Shown here: positions 25,255-35,345 of the stretch, piece by piece
Layout of the letters: every line of letters begins with the position of its first letter
Numbering within the stretch: the stretch's first letter is position 1
Source of the DNA: Toxonevra muliebris
Lineage: Eukaryota > Arthropoda > Insecta > Diptera > Pallopteridae
Direction of reading: 5' to 3'
Length of the DNA stretch: 64,000 nt
Assembly: GCA_963691655.1 (NCBI GenBank)
Contig: OY829329.1
Coordinates: 54,883,408-54,947,407, forward strand
Notes under the pieces: model-generated
What the model was told of the DNA's origin: nothing
Databases searched by the model: none
Seen by the model: only the letters and a program-made list of their open reading frames with translations
Program-made: the position numbers and the translations under genes

Positions 25255-25545
25255 TTTCTCTTTACCATCTGGGATTTCCTTGATATCGACCCGAAACCTA
25301 TAATTTTGTTTTTTTTTGTAGATTCAATTCTCTACCTGGGAATAGAACCCATTAAACTGGTACTTGAGTCACGTACTTAAAAACTAAATCACGGAAATGA
25401 TCCATTTTATTAGAACAATCCATTTGGACATTTTTTAAGATTTTAACTCCATCTGGGAATCGAACCTGAGGCAGATGGAACTCCAGTCAAGCACTCATCC
25501 ATGAAGTAACCATTGTTGAACGTCGTCGAGCTGTTTCTGAACTAG
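25255..25545 (-). repeat. Cluster of degenerate tRNA-like units
   Basis: On the - strand two further tRNA-like stretches are visible: GGATGAGTGCTTGACTGG followed by GGTTCGATTCCCAGATGG (about 25510-25445), and GTACGTGACTCAAGTACC followed by GGGTTCTATTCCCAGG (about 25375-25330). A third, weaker remnant lies near 25290-25255. They differ from the two-headed SINE and represent one or more other SINE-like families. Confidence 0.5.
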
Positions 25546-26010
25546 ATTAGCAGCTTCTGTAGGAGATTAATTTGACGCTAAAATGGCAGTGGATAAGTAG
25601 CTATAGTGACACCATCAGTTTCAGACAAGTTGCAGGTGAAAATCGAAAAAAGAGCAGAATCCAGAACACTGCCCTGTGGTACTCCTGCTTTCACTTGATA
25701 TTTGGCTGATGTTTATTTTGACATAGAATGATAGGACTTTATGACCAAATAAAATGGAATTGGAAGTAACTTTTTTAATTTGAATAACAGCCCTTGATGC
25801 CAAACTTTTTCGAACGCTTCTTGAATGTCCAAAAATATAGCAGAGCAATATTTTTTGCGTTCCAGAAAGTCGGTGACAATATTGATGATATTTCTCAGGA
25901 GTACCGTGCTTATGACGAAACCCAAATTGGTGATTCGGAACTATATTCTTATTTTCTTGTATTATTAGCAATCTACTACTTCGAATATTTTCGAGAGTGT
26001 TGCCAGCAAA
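25505..26010 (-). pseudogene. Jockey-like reverse transcriptase fragment
   Basis: The - strand has, in shifting frames, a segment with NHQFGFRHKHGT, then FLERKKYCSAIFLDIQEAF and KVWHQGLLFKLKKLLP, then AGVPQGSV and finally KQLDDVQQW. This order matches the reverse transcriptase of jockey-clade non-LTR retrotransposons. The aspartate of FLD is present, the usual AFD is AFE, and the YADD box has been lost between AGVPQGSV and the last segment. Several frameshifts and stops make it dead. Its 3' side runs directly into a tRNA-like unit at about 25505. Confidence 0.85.
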
Positions 26011-26968
26011 CTTATAGGTCTATATGAGGGCACTGAGTTTTCAGGTATATTTGGTTTAGGTATCATTATTATTTCAGCACATTTCCATTGAGAAGGAAAG
26101 TGGTTTAATGAGCAAGATTATTCCTTATTATTATAATTGAAAGTAAATCGTAATAACTAAAAACAATAATAACTAATTATGTTCACCTTTTTGCCTGTTA
26201 GAGTTATTAAATTTTTAAGTGTTCGAAAATATCTTTTTTTTGGGGGGGGGGGGGGGGGAGAAAATTCCCCCTGTATCCGCCCCTATTAACATATAAGCTT
26301 CAGCCCGCTTTTCAGACATCAAAGTGCCCTGTGGTACTCCTGGAAGACATGGGATTTCTTTTGACTCAAATAAAAAATGGAAAAAACTTTGTTTTGAGAA
26401 AAACCGATTCAAAGTTTTGACTATCGGTTTTTAATATATAAAATATGTATACTTCATCTTCTTGGCTGACCGTAATTTGTAAGTTTACAGATTAGTCAGC
26501 AATGGTTAAGAGTTTATCAGGAGGCGCTGGACGAAGGCATAGCTAAGCCTTTCTGAACGGCCGAAAGGGAAGTCGAAGAGCCGCGCGACTGTTATCGCCT
26601 GACTGACACTCGCCGCTATAATCGTCTATATCTACGAAAGCACTCTGCGTTCTCTGAAATATTTAAAAAATACTTTCGAAAGATAATACTTTTTTAAAAA
26701 TCAATTTCTCCAAACCAATAAATTGCAGGGCCTGCTTAAGAAAATGTGAAGATTTTAAGACCCCAAATATGATATATTTCATAAGTTAAACGATTTACAT
26801 TACATAGAATTTGACAAAAAATATTCTACAGCCTTTAATTACTAAAAACTGAACGATTTTAAATTCCCCGCAAAAAACAAAAAACAGCTCATTCCCCGAT
26901 TCCCCGCACCAAGTAAAATACCTCGCAAATCAGGGAATTCCCCGCAAGTTGGCATCGCTGGTTAGTAG

Positions 26969-28886
26969 CTCAATAGAAGCTTACCAGTAGCAGCATTAAC
27001 AGCAGCAGCAGCATTTCTACGCACACAGATGAGACTTGAATTTAATACTGAGGGCGGCAACTCTCTGAGTCTCAGTACACAGTTGTTGCTATAGTAAAGT
27101 AAAACAGTTAGAAAAGGTACGAGTAGGTAAATTATTTTAATGCATGTTGACTTTTGCAAACAGACGTTTTGAAAATTGTTTTTGTCCTTAAACTACTGTG
27201 AGTGTACCCAAGACCTGATACCTGTATGTGTGTGTGTGTGTGTGAGAGAGAGAGTGAGAGAGATGGAACGAATTTGCTACTTTTAGTGGTTGGGTGTTTA
27301 AGTATTTAATGTAATGAGGTATTGCTTTGTTATACCAACTTCTTTTCTCTTTTTTTTTGTTTTTTTTTTTTTTGTTTGTTTTTTTTTTTAAGGAAGGATG
27401 TTGTTTGTTTTTGGTTTGCATAATTGCTGAACTTCTCTTTTATATTATTGTAAGGTAAAGTCTAGCTAGCATTTATATCTGCAAATTAAATCAAAGCGTA
27501 AAAAGGTCATTAGCGTAAATGTTCGGTCATTTTGGTAAATTCTTTAACTTAAACCTTAAAGTAAGAATTTCATTTATATAAAAATGTTTCAACAAATATT
27601 AAAAATTTTAACTCACATTATCGCAGTTTGGCAGTTGAGTTATACTGCCAAATATTGTATGCATGCATGTAAATGTTCTCATATACAGTTGAAATGTCAA
27701 GCATTTTTATTTGCTGTGACATATCAAACAAAAAAAAAGGAAATGAAAAAAAAACACATGAAGAAAATGCAAACACTTTTCCCCAAAAAAAAAAATAAAA
27801 AAGAAGAAAATTTTCTCTCCAACATGTGGTGACAACAGAGTAAATTAAGTTATTTGTCAGCATCAAGTGAGTGTGTTATTTGTTTGTTGTTGTGTGTGCA
27901 CTGGAGTAAATGTATGTATGTATGTTTGAGGGATAATTTGTCCTCATACTCAGCTGGTAGTGTGTGTAAAAATATTACAAAATTTCTTCATGGATGTGTG
28001 CACCCAGCGCAGTGTAAAATAAACTCTATTTCAATAACATTTGCAATTGGCAACTTAAACTTTTAGTTCCCTATTGATTGAACTCAGAATACATTTAAAA
28101 TGCATTTCAGAATTATAGTTACAATCTCGGAATATTGATTTCAAATTATTAATTAGTGTTTTGTTCAAATGTAGAGCAAAAATGGTATAACAATTCTTTC
28201 AGAGCAAGAACAGCATAGTTTTTTATTCCGTTTTTGCTCTGAACATATTTCGTTTCACTTTTGCTCTGAACATATTTCGTTTTGCTTTTGCTCTTAAGTA
28301 AAATTATTCCATTTTTTTCTAAACGTAAAAGTTATACCACTTTTCCTCTCAGCCTCTCATATGACCCATAAAAGAACCAGAAAAATCATTTTCCTATGCA
28401 ATTTCTGACGCTGAATCTGAATTTGACTATAGAGATTAAACAAATTTCGGATTTTCCGATGTGATAGAAACATTCAGTTGCCCAGATTTCGATTCAATGT
28501 CATAAACTGCATGGAAATTAACCACTTTGGCTATTGGGACTAAAAAACGCTAACTTGTGTCATGTTTCCATAAGGAAAAATCAATTTAAACATAAATCTC
28601 ATAAGTCATATTGTTCTGTATATATTCTTGTTCTGGGAAGAGGGGGTTTTGGGGGAAAAATAACAGAACCGAAATATGTTTAAACCTATTAAGGACGAGC
28701 GGGAACGGAATTAGATAGATCAAGAAAGTAACTTGAGAAAAAAATTGTTTTTGAACCTGGCTCAGGAACGGCTCAGCAACAATGGAGCCGCTAGTCATTA
28801 CTTGGTTAAAGCAACGAAAATATAAAGCCTTTCTTTCTTCTCCTTCAGCAATCTCTGGATCCCCTAGTGCTCAGTCACATTGAAAA
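26969..28886. other. Non-coding spacer with simple repeats
   Basis: Contains a CAG-type run near 26990-27012, a GT/GA microsatellite at 27226-27262, T-rich tracts near 27350-27390 and poly(A) blocks near 27730-27805. At about 28215-28300 three copies of a unit containing TTTTGCTCTGAACATATTTCG lie in tandem; they are enclosed by weak inverted copies of GGTATAAC near 28185 and 28330. No gene is supported. Confidence 0.5.
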
Positions 28887-29171
28887 CACTGGAATACAAA
28901 ATTTCACTTTAAAAATATAACATGTACCAAAGTATGTTTTCTAAACTAAATCGAGGGCGCTGAACACGAAAATCATTTTTTTTTTCTATAGGTAAGTTTT
29001 CGAGATATGACAAAATAACGGGTTTTCAGGTTATAGTTTTACTTAGAGGCTAATATCTATTTACCTATAGTATCGACCGATCCAAGTTGAATTTCATAGG
29101 AATTATAATTATATTACGCGTCTTATGCTGCTAAGTTTGTTAATCAGATTATAAATGACTGAGATATAGAT

Positions 29172-29529
29172 TGTATTGTATTTGTATTGTATTGTATTAT
29201 AGAGGTGTCTGTCGTTGTACCGCGACCTATAAGATCTATTGTACGTCCCTCTTTTCTTTCTAGTCTAATCTGCCTAGAGTATCTCATCCAGTCCAGTCTC
29301 CCTCAAGAATTTGAGTATTGCGCCCGGAGCTATGGATGCTAGTTCTGTACTGGGCACTTGGTGCATGCCCAGACATTTCCTTCTTTTGTGGATCAGTGCT
29401 CCACATTGAGCTAAAATATGTACTGATGATTCGTCTTCCTCATTACAAAACCTACAAATTGCGCTTTGCTCAACCCCTATCTTGCAAAGGTGTTCTCTGA
29501 GCCCGCAATGCCCAGTCAGAATACCGTCA
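29172..29529 (-). mobile_element. 5'-truncated LINE with target duplication
   Basis: The - strand encodes the last part of a non-LTR ORF2, with GILTGHCGLREHLCKIG and the Cys/His knuckle CRFCNEEDESSVHILAQC, ending at a stop at 29274-29276. A short 3' untranslated region contains GTACAATAGATCTTATAGG and the copy ends in a (ATACA)n tail at about 29172-29205. An exact 11-bp duplication, GAGATATAGAT, flanks it (29161-29171 and 29530-29540). This is a typical dead-on-arrival insertion from an R1/I-like family different from the fragment at 19440-20230. Confidence 0.9.
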
Positions 29530-29731
29530 GAGATATAGATGTCGAAAGTTCAATTATGGTGTGATTTTTGAGAAATTTTCACACAAGTTGTGGGCTAAGT
29601 TTTCTTTCTCACAAAAATTAATCCCAAAATCTTAAGGTTTAATTTTTTTAATCGAAAATCGGAAATCAAAAATGACAAAGTAATCAAGGATTGAGTAAAA
29701 CTAAAATATTCTCGAAAACTAGAAATTTTTC

Positions 29732-30466
29732 TCAAAATTCATTCTGCTGTAGAAAATGTTGAGCCACCACTTGAACTTTCGCTGTCGGGTCTTCGCTGAT
29801 CAAGAACCAGCAGTAGTCTGCCATCATGCCCTCATCCCTGAAACTTTGATATCGTCTTTTGATTTCAGCCATATCTTGGTGGAACCGTTCGCCCTGCTTG
29901 TCACTTTCTGCACCCAGATATGATGGAAAGAAGTCGAAATGGCTGAATAAAAATTGCATCTTGGGAGGCATATTTACACCTGAATTTTCGGAATTAAATT
30001 TATTTATAATTGAATAATTCAATCAATCAACTCAAAATCAAGGAATCAACTTTCAATTCACCGTAAATCAAACATACCAATATCATTGTATTTTTCTAAC
30101 ATTACGTCGATGAGTTAGACATGATTGTCACTTTTATAATTTCTTAAAAATTTTAAAACAACATTCACAAACGCTTCTCATGCTTCTCGTTTTGACTCAC
30201 TCAAACATTCAATAATCCAGCATCGTCGAATAATTTGCGGATTTGAGGTTTAACGAATACGTCCGCTTTAATTTTTTGTAATGGCAATTTCGAAACACTC
30301 TTTGTAATGATTTCATTGCGCTAGCGATATTTTTCAACTCTCTAACGAAATTCTTCATGAGATCAAACATGTTGCGGAGGGGCGAAAGAATGATTTGCTT
30401 TTTATCGACGAGTGCATCGTTAATAATATTGTGGCCCCCGAAGTATGTTGGTTTCGCTGCGGCCAA
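29732..30466 (-). pseudogene. Remnant of a repeated arthropod transposon protein
   Basis: The - strand frame 30466-30209 contains KQIILSPLRNMFDLMKNFV, and frame 30022-29732 contains KMQFLFSHFDFFPSYLG, DKQGERFHQDMAEIKRRYQ and MMADYCWFLISE. In that order these motifs are characteristic of a large multicopy protein family I recall from many arthropod genomes (with HLDFFP, GERFHQD and ADYCW boxes), usually interpreted as transposon-borne. The region between the two frames is degenerate and large parts of the protein are missing. It lies between the arms of the inverted-repeat element at 28887-30870. Confidence 0.7.
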
Positions 30467-30870
30467 ACATATTCAGAATAATAGTGTGCATGAAAATTTC
30501 AAGTGGTTCATCATTTTCTAGACCAGAACTAATTTTGAGAAAAATTTCGAGTTTTCGTGAATATTTTACTTTTACTCAATCCTTGATTACTTTGTCATTT
30601 TTGATCCGATTGCTATCGTTTTATGTTTAATTTTTGTAATGAAATGGTCTATCGATTAAAAAAATAAAACTTCCGATTTTGTGATTACTTTTTGTGAGAA
30701 AGAAAAATTAGCCTGTGTGTGAAACTGTAACCTGAAAAACCGGTCTTTTGCTATATCTCGAAAACTTACCCATAGAAAAAAAAAATTAATGTGGTTTTCG
30801 AGTTCAGCGACCTCGAATTAGTTTAGAAAACATACTTTGGTTCATGTTAGATATTCACTGTATTCCAGTG

Positions 30871-31941
30871 TAATAGGTAGGGGAAAGGCAAGCAGGTTGA
30901 GATAGTCCACTATTTTTGTTTTTTTTCCACTAACGTTACGAATGTTTCTGCTGTCACGTTGATATAACATCAGTAGTAAATTTTTCATTATAGAGAAATC
31001 TACTTGTTTCCGTTCCTTATGTTTCAAGCAGAGTATCCAAACAATTTTTGTGAAAAAAGTGAATTTGAGAATTTTCTAAACGTAAAAAAAGTGTGGTTAT
31101 TGAAGCCGCACAAAAAAGTTAATATAACATTCGTATCACAGTTTTTGATCTATTTTAATGTTCCGAAGGAATTTTGAACATATATTGCATAGTGAAAAAA
31201 ATATTACTTCATTTCAAAATATCGGTGATGCTTGCAAGGTTGAGGTTTCGGAAGGAAATCGTCAGAGACCTTATTTTAATGCTTGTTTATGTTCCGAATT
31301 GCTATTAAACTTTTGTAATAAGCGAACACGGGCAGTCGAAAAAAAGAAAACATCGCACAGTGTAGCGTCTCCATACGACCGTTGGACAAAAATAGAAGGA
31401 GTAGTGGTAGACCAATAAAATTTTGCACAGATATTTTGAAGACAAAGATTAAGAAATATTGCGAGTTTCAATCAAATCGGGTAACGGGCACGCCCACTTC
31501 CCATACAAGCTGAATCAAAAAATTCTCAATCAAATCAAAAACTGTTGAAGTAATAAACTTGAATAAACTTTTTGTACAGTAGCTACCGATAATGTAAGCA
31601 CTCCCTAAAACAAAAAGGTCGATATTGGGAATATGGGCGTGGCACAGTTATTTCACGTGTCTAGTCATTTTTCTGCTAATTTTTCAATAGTGGTAGTTAC
31701 TGAATTATGGATAGACGAATTCTAAGGTTTTCTTCAAAAAGTATTTTAATTCACGGAAAGCGACTGAGATATTTATCGACAATTGAGTTATTCCCAAATC
31801 TTCCCAACTTGGATAGACACAAAACAGAGTGTCTGATTTCTTTCATAAGAAGTTCTTACTTAGACTTGATATTGATACCAATTACTGTTTCATATTGAAA
31901 GTAATAGTACGTAGTGGTCCTGCAGCCCAGCAACATGTTAT
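30871..31941. other. Non-coding spacer
   Basis: Small open frames at 30842-31027, 31158-31471 and 31707-31898 have no recognisable domain and opposite-strand competitors. No repeat boundaries were identified. Confidence 0.4.
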
Positions 31942-32197
31942 CGCTCATTTACTAAAAGACTGTCATAACTCAAAAATAACTCAAAAAACGCGATTTTGCA
32001 GAAAACGCGTTTAAAGTTTTCAATTGACTCCCACTTTGCAGAAAAGAGAAGAAACCTTATAATTCTCACGCGCAGAGTATACAAGATATTAATATGTAAT
32101 TTTTACACAATATGAAGTGTAATATAATGAATAATTCTGCATCATTAACTCAAAAATCGTGTTTTTTGACTTATGACAGTCTTTTAGTAAATGAGCG
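31942..32197. mobile_element. Miniature element with 4-bp duplication, copy 1
   Basis: This 256-bp element starts CGCTCATTTACTAAAAGACT and ends with the inverse. The repeat extends through TGTCATAA and into an AACTCAAAAA/TTTTTGACTT region. TTAT flanks both sides (31938-31941 and 32198-32201). A second copy in the opposite orientation lies at 47023-47251. Confidence 0.87.
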
Positions 32198-34319
32198 TTA
32201 TGTTTTTATGTTCTTCATGCTTTCTCACTGTCACACTATACTATACTACTGCAGTTGCTGCTGCCCGCCTGTACTATGTGCAACTGTCATTTCTGTGACA
32301 GTTTATTTTTTTTGTAAATGAACAAAAGAGAAATGAAAATCGCAAAAAAAAAAAAATTTCATGTAAAAAGTTTTCTCTTTCAAAAGCGGAAATCAATTTT
32401 TCCCAATCAATTGTAAAACGTTTCACTTGCACACAAACAAAAAGCGAGGAAAAATAAAATAAAAAAATATAAATGTATATATATTTTTGTATATAAAAAA
32501 TTGTAAATTCGATTGCTAAAAATTGACGAAAAAAATAAATAAATAAATAAAGCAATCGAAGTGTATGCACACAGTCAGACTAACAAACAAACAAACAGAC
32601 AGCATCATCAGTCAAAAAGTCACAGTGTCTACGACCAGCACACAATTGTTAGCCCGGCCGCCGAAGCCACAGCCCTTCAAACTTCTCTCCCATTATTCCA
32701 CCACACTCTTCACACCCACAACTCTAACTCCACATGTCACCATACCATCACCATAGCAACCTTTCTCCATTCTTTATCCTTCATTATCCACCCGCATCTC
32801 TCTTGGGCTTTTTGTAGAATCATTGAGTTCTTTTTTATTTCATTTTGTTTAATGTCAAACCACAATCGAATTAAAAATTAAATTTCTCAATTATCTACGT
32901 AAAAAAATTTAAAAATAATTTATTTTTCCCATATACTCCAATGCAAATTTAAAGTTGTGCTTTTTTGTGCACAGTTTTACTACAAATTTAATAGTAAAAA
33001 AAATATTACTCCAGTCAATGCCAATTTTTTCGATTGCAACTTTGATCCTTTTTTTTTTGTGTTCATAGGCTAATTTCAGTTTATTTTTCTACTTCTTTTC
33101 TTTATTTTTTTTTTTGGCTGTCTATGTTTGATTTTAGAATTAGATTTTTATTTTTGGCAAGTGAATGCGTGGGTGTGAGAGAGTGTGGTTGTGTGAGTGA
33201 GCGTCAGTGTTTCCTCTCTTTAATTTATTATTCAAATTGAAAGGCTCCCGAATTTGTTGTTGTACACTGCTTTGTGGTTTTTGTTGTTTGCCTCACACAC
33301 ATACACAAATTCAATAGGGAATTTTTAATGAAGTTAGTAGATTGTACTTGTGTGTTGTGGCTGCATAGTGTATAAATTAATTTTGATTTGTTTCGTTTAT
33401 AAATTTAAGTAACGAAAAATAATCCTATATCAATTAAATGTGCAATTCGATTTTTTAAGAAAAAATTTAAAGGGAATCTACATCTTTTAGTATCAGATAG
33501 TGTAGGTAGTGGACTCTAAAAATCTATTAATTATTGACTAATTAACTACAATATTGGGTGGACTTTACAAAATTTCTAACCCGCTGTCAAATGTATTTTT
33601 AAAAAAGGATCTAAGTGACGTTCTCCCAAATAGGCGAAAACTGGCATATGATACTGGTCAGAATGATCCTCGGTTAAAATGCTAATCAAAGTAAGTAATT
33701 TAGTTCTATGAGTGAGCACTACTTAATAATACTGAACAAGCAAACTGTTTCACTGATCAACGATTCAAGCGTTGAAAGAAATAGAGCGACAGTATAGAAA
33801 TCGGACGCTAAAGAAATCTTTGTGAAAGTCTAGAATCTACCATGAGTTAATGAGATTTTTAAAGGCTTTTTCATTTACTATTCTATTGTAAATAGTAATA
33901 TGCTAGAAGAAAATTAAATTTTTGAACTTTTTGTTTTATTTTTCTATTTTTATAACAAATAAATTATTATTTTCTTTTTCTAGAAATAAATACAAATTTT
34001 TAAATAAATAAATGTTCTTGTTTATAAGTATAAAAAATGGAATATTTATGTTTTATTTAATATGGAAGATCACATAAGTAAGTTATTCTGTCAAAATTCC
34101 CCATTTTAGAGTTTTCAAAAGGCGCCACTGATAAAACTTTTTGTCTCCAAGTTTAAAATAGCAAATAGTAAAATCCTCTCACTATGGTACAAAATATGCC
34201 AACTCAGTTGAAAAGAACTGCTAAGAAAGAGTGAGTATAAGAAGAAACAACTCTACTTTGGAGCGCTAACATTCATATCGTATAAAGGAGGAGCATGTTC
34301 TGTTGCTCTCAATAGAATA
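32198..34319. other. Non-coding spacer with microsatellites
   Basis: Contains (AAAT)n near 32533-32552, (AAAC)n near 32582-32598, a GTGTGAGAGAGTGTGG-rich patch near 33170-33205 and long T tracts. The overlapping open frames at 32561-32881 lie in a C/A-rich region without a recognisable product. No gene is supported. Confidence 0.45.
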
Positions 34320-35345
34320 AGTTAGTTATGATGTTTTTTGTTGCTCTTCGATTTTATTGAAGGTAACTTACTGCCGATTTCTGTGCGCCTAGTATTGTGT
34401 GAGTATACGAAAACTGGGAGTACTGGTTCCGCCTCTCTCTCGCCTTCTCTCAATGTAGTAAATACAGAGATGTTATTTGCTTCTGTTATAACACCGCTCT
34501 CTTGGTTTTTTATAGCCACTCTCTTGAAAGTATTTAAGCTCCGCCCCCTTTCTCACTCTCAATGAATTAACAACAGGTATGTTATTTGCCTCTCTTTGGT
34601 TTTATTGAAAGCCACCTACTGCTGATTTCTGTGCGCCTGGTATATTCTGGTTGTTGGGAAAATGAGAATGCTGGTAGAAACAAAACGTGAGAGGATGACG
34701 TCACGTATTAAGCACAGACACAAACCAGAAAAATTTATTTTTTAAGCATCTACCTACTGCTGATTTCTGCGCGCCTGGTATATTCTGGTTATTGGAAAAA
34801 TGAGAATGCTGGTATAAACAAAATGTGAGAGGATGACGTCACGCATTAAGCACAGACACAAACCAGAAAAATTTATTTTTAAGCATCTACCTACTGCTGA
34901 TTTCTGTGCGCCTGGTATTTTTGATTTCTGAGAAATTTGAATTTTTGTGCAAATCCAGGAGAGTGGCTGTGCACAACCAAGAGAGTCAGATTATGAGAGC
35001 GTGACGTCATGCATGTAAGCAAAGACGCAAACCAATTTCTTTTTTAATATTGCAGTATCTACCTACTGCTGATTTCTGTGCGCCTGGTATTTTTGATTTC
35101 TGAGAAATTTGAATTTTTGTGCAAATCCAGGAGAGTGGCTGTGCACAACCAAGAGAGTCAGATTATGAGAGCGTGACGTCATGCATGTAAGCAAAGACGC
35201 AAACCAATTTCTTTTTTAATATTGCAGTATCTACCTACTGCTGATTTCTGTGCGCCTGGTATTTGGTGGGTGTGAAAAAATGCAGTGATTTTTGCAAAAT
35301 GCGGCCCTATTTTATGAAAGCGTGACTGAGGGTACTATTTACTAG
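34320..35345 (+). repeat. Tandem array with a TGACGTCA in four monomers
   Basis: The motif CCTACTGCTGATTTCTG with GCGCCTGGTAT recurs at 34615, 34753, 34890, 35062 and 35234, with a diverged start at 34367. The spacings are 138, 137, 172 and 172 bp, so the array has two monomer types: the 137/138-bp type and a 172-bp type, the two long ones being almost identical. A perfect palindromic TGACGTCA lies at 34696, 34834, 35002 and 35174. The last partial unit has only GTGACTGAGGG at that place. The array has no long open frame. Confidence 0.9.

Larger units (their letters stand above)
24402..26284. mobile_element. Inner hAT-like element
   Basis: The left end is CAGTGGCGGATACAGG; the right end read inward is AGGGGCGGATACAGGGG. 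Long G runs lie inside both (GGGGGGG near 24427, at least 16 G near 26244). The flanks CTTAACAT (24394-24401) and ATTAACAT (26285-26292) agree at 7 of 8 positions. It is inserted in the outer element and itself contains a two-headed SINE, tRNA-like fragments and a jockey-type fragment. Confidence 0.78.
24174..26960. mobile_element. Outer hAT-like element of a nested pair
   Basis: The ends are CAGGGATGCCAACT at 24174 and, read inward from 26960, CAGCGATGCCAACTTG. Both are followed by TTCCCCGC-rich subterminal sequence. The flanks GTTGGTAG (24166-24173) and GTTAGTAG (26961-26968) match at 7 of 8 positions, as expected for an aged hAT target duplication. No transposase is visible. The interior is mostly a second element at 24402-26284. 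Confidence 0.8.
28887..30870. mobile_element. Inverted-repeat element with coding remnant
   Basis: The ends begin CACTGGAATAC and are mirrored by GTATTCCAGTG at 30870. The arms share ACCAAAGTATGTTTTCTAAA and AAGTTTTCGAGATAT, and an inner portion that includes TAATCAAGGATTGAGTAAAA (near 29670) against 30580. The left arm is interrupted by a LINE insertion at 29172-29529. The centre encodes fragments of a conserved transposon-borne protein (see the next entry). No target duplication is obvious. CAC-type ends would fit a CMC-like element, but this is inference. Confidence 0.7.

Noticed and set aside
32561..32881. Small coding gene in overlapping open frames
   Set aside because: Two frames overlap in a C/A-rich microsatellite-like region, and neither shows a domain or a convincing start.
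34320..35345. CRISPR array
   Set aside because: The repeat unit is 138-172 bp with no short repeat plus unique spacer pattern, and the window is animal nuclear DNA.
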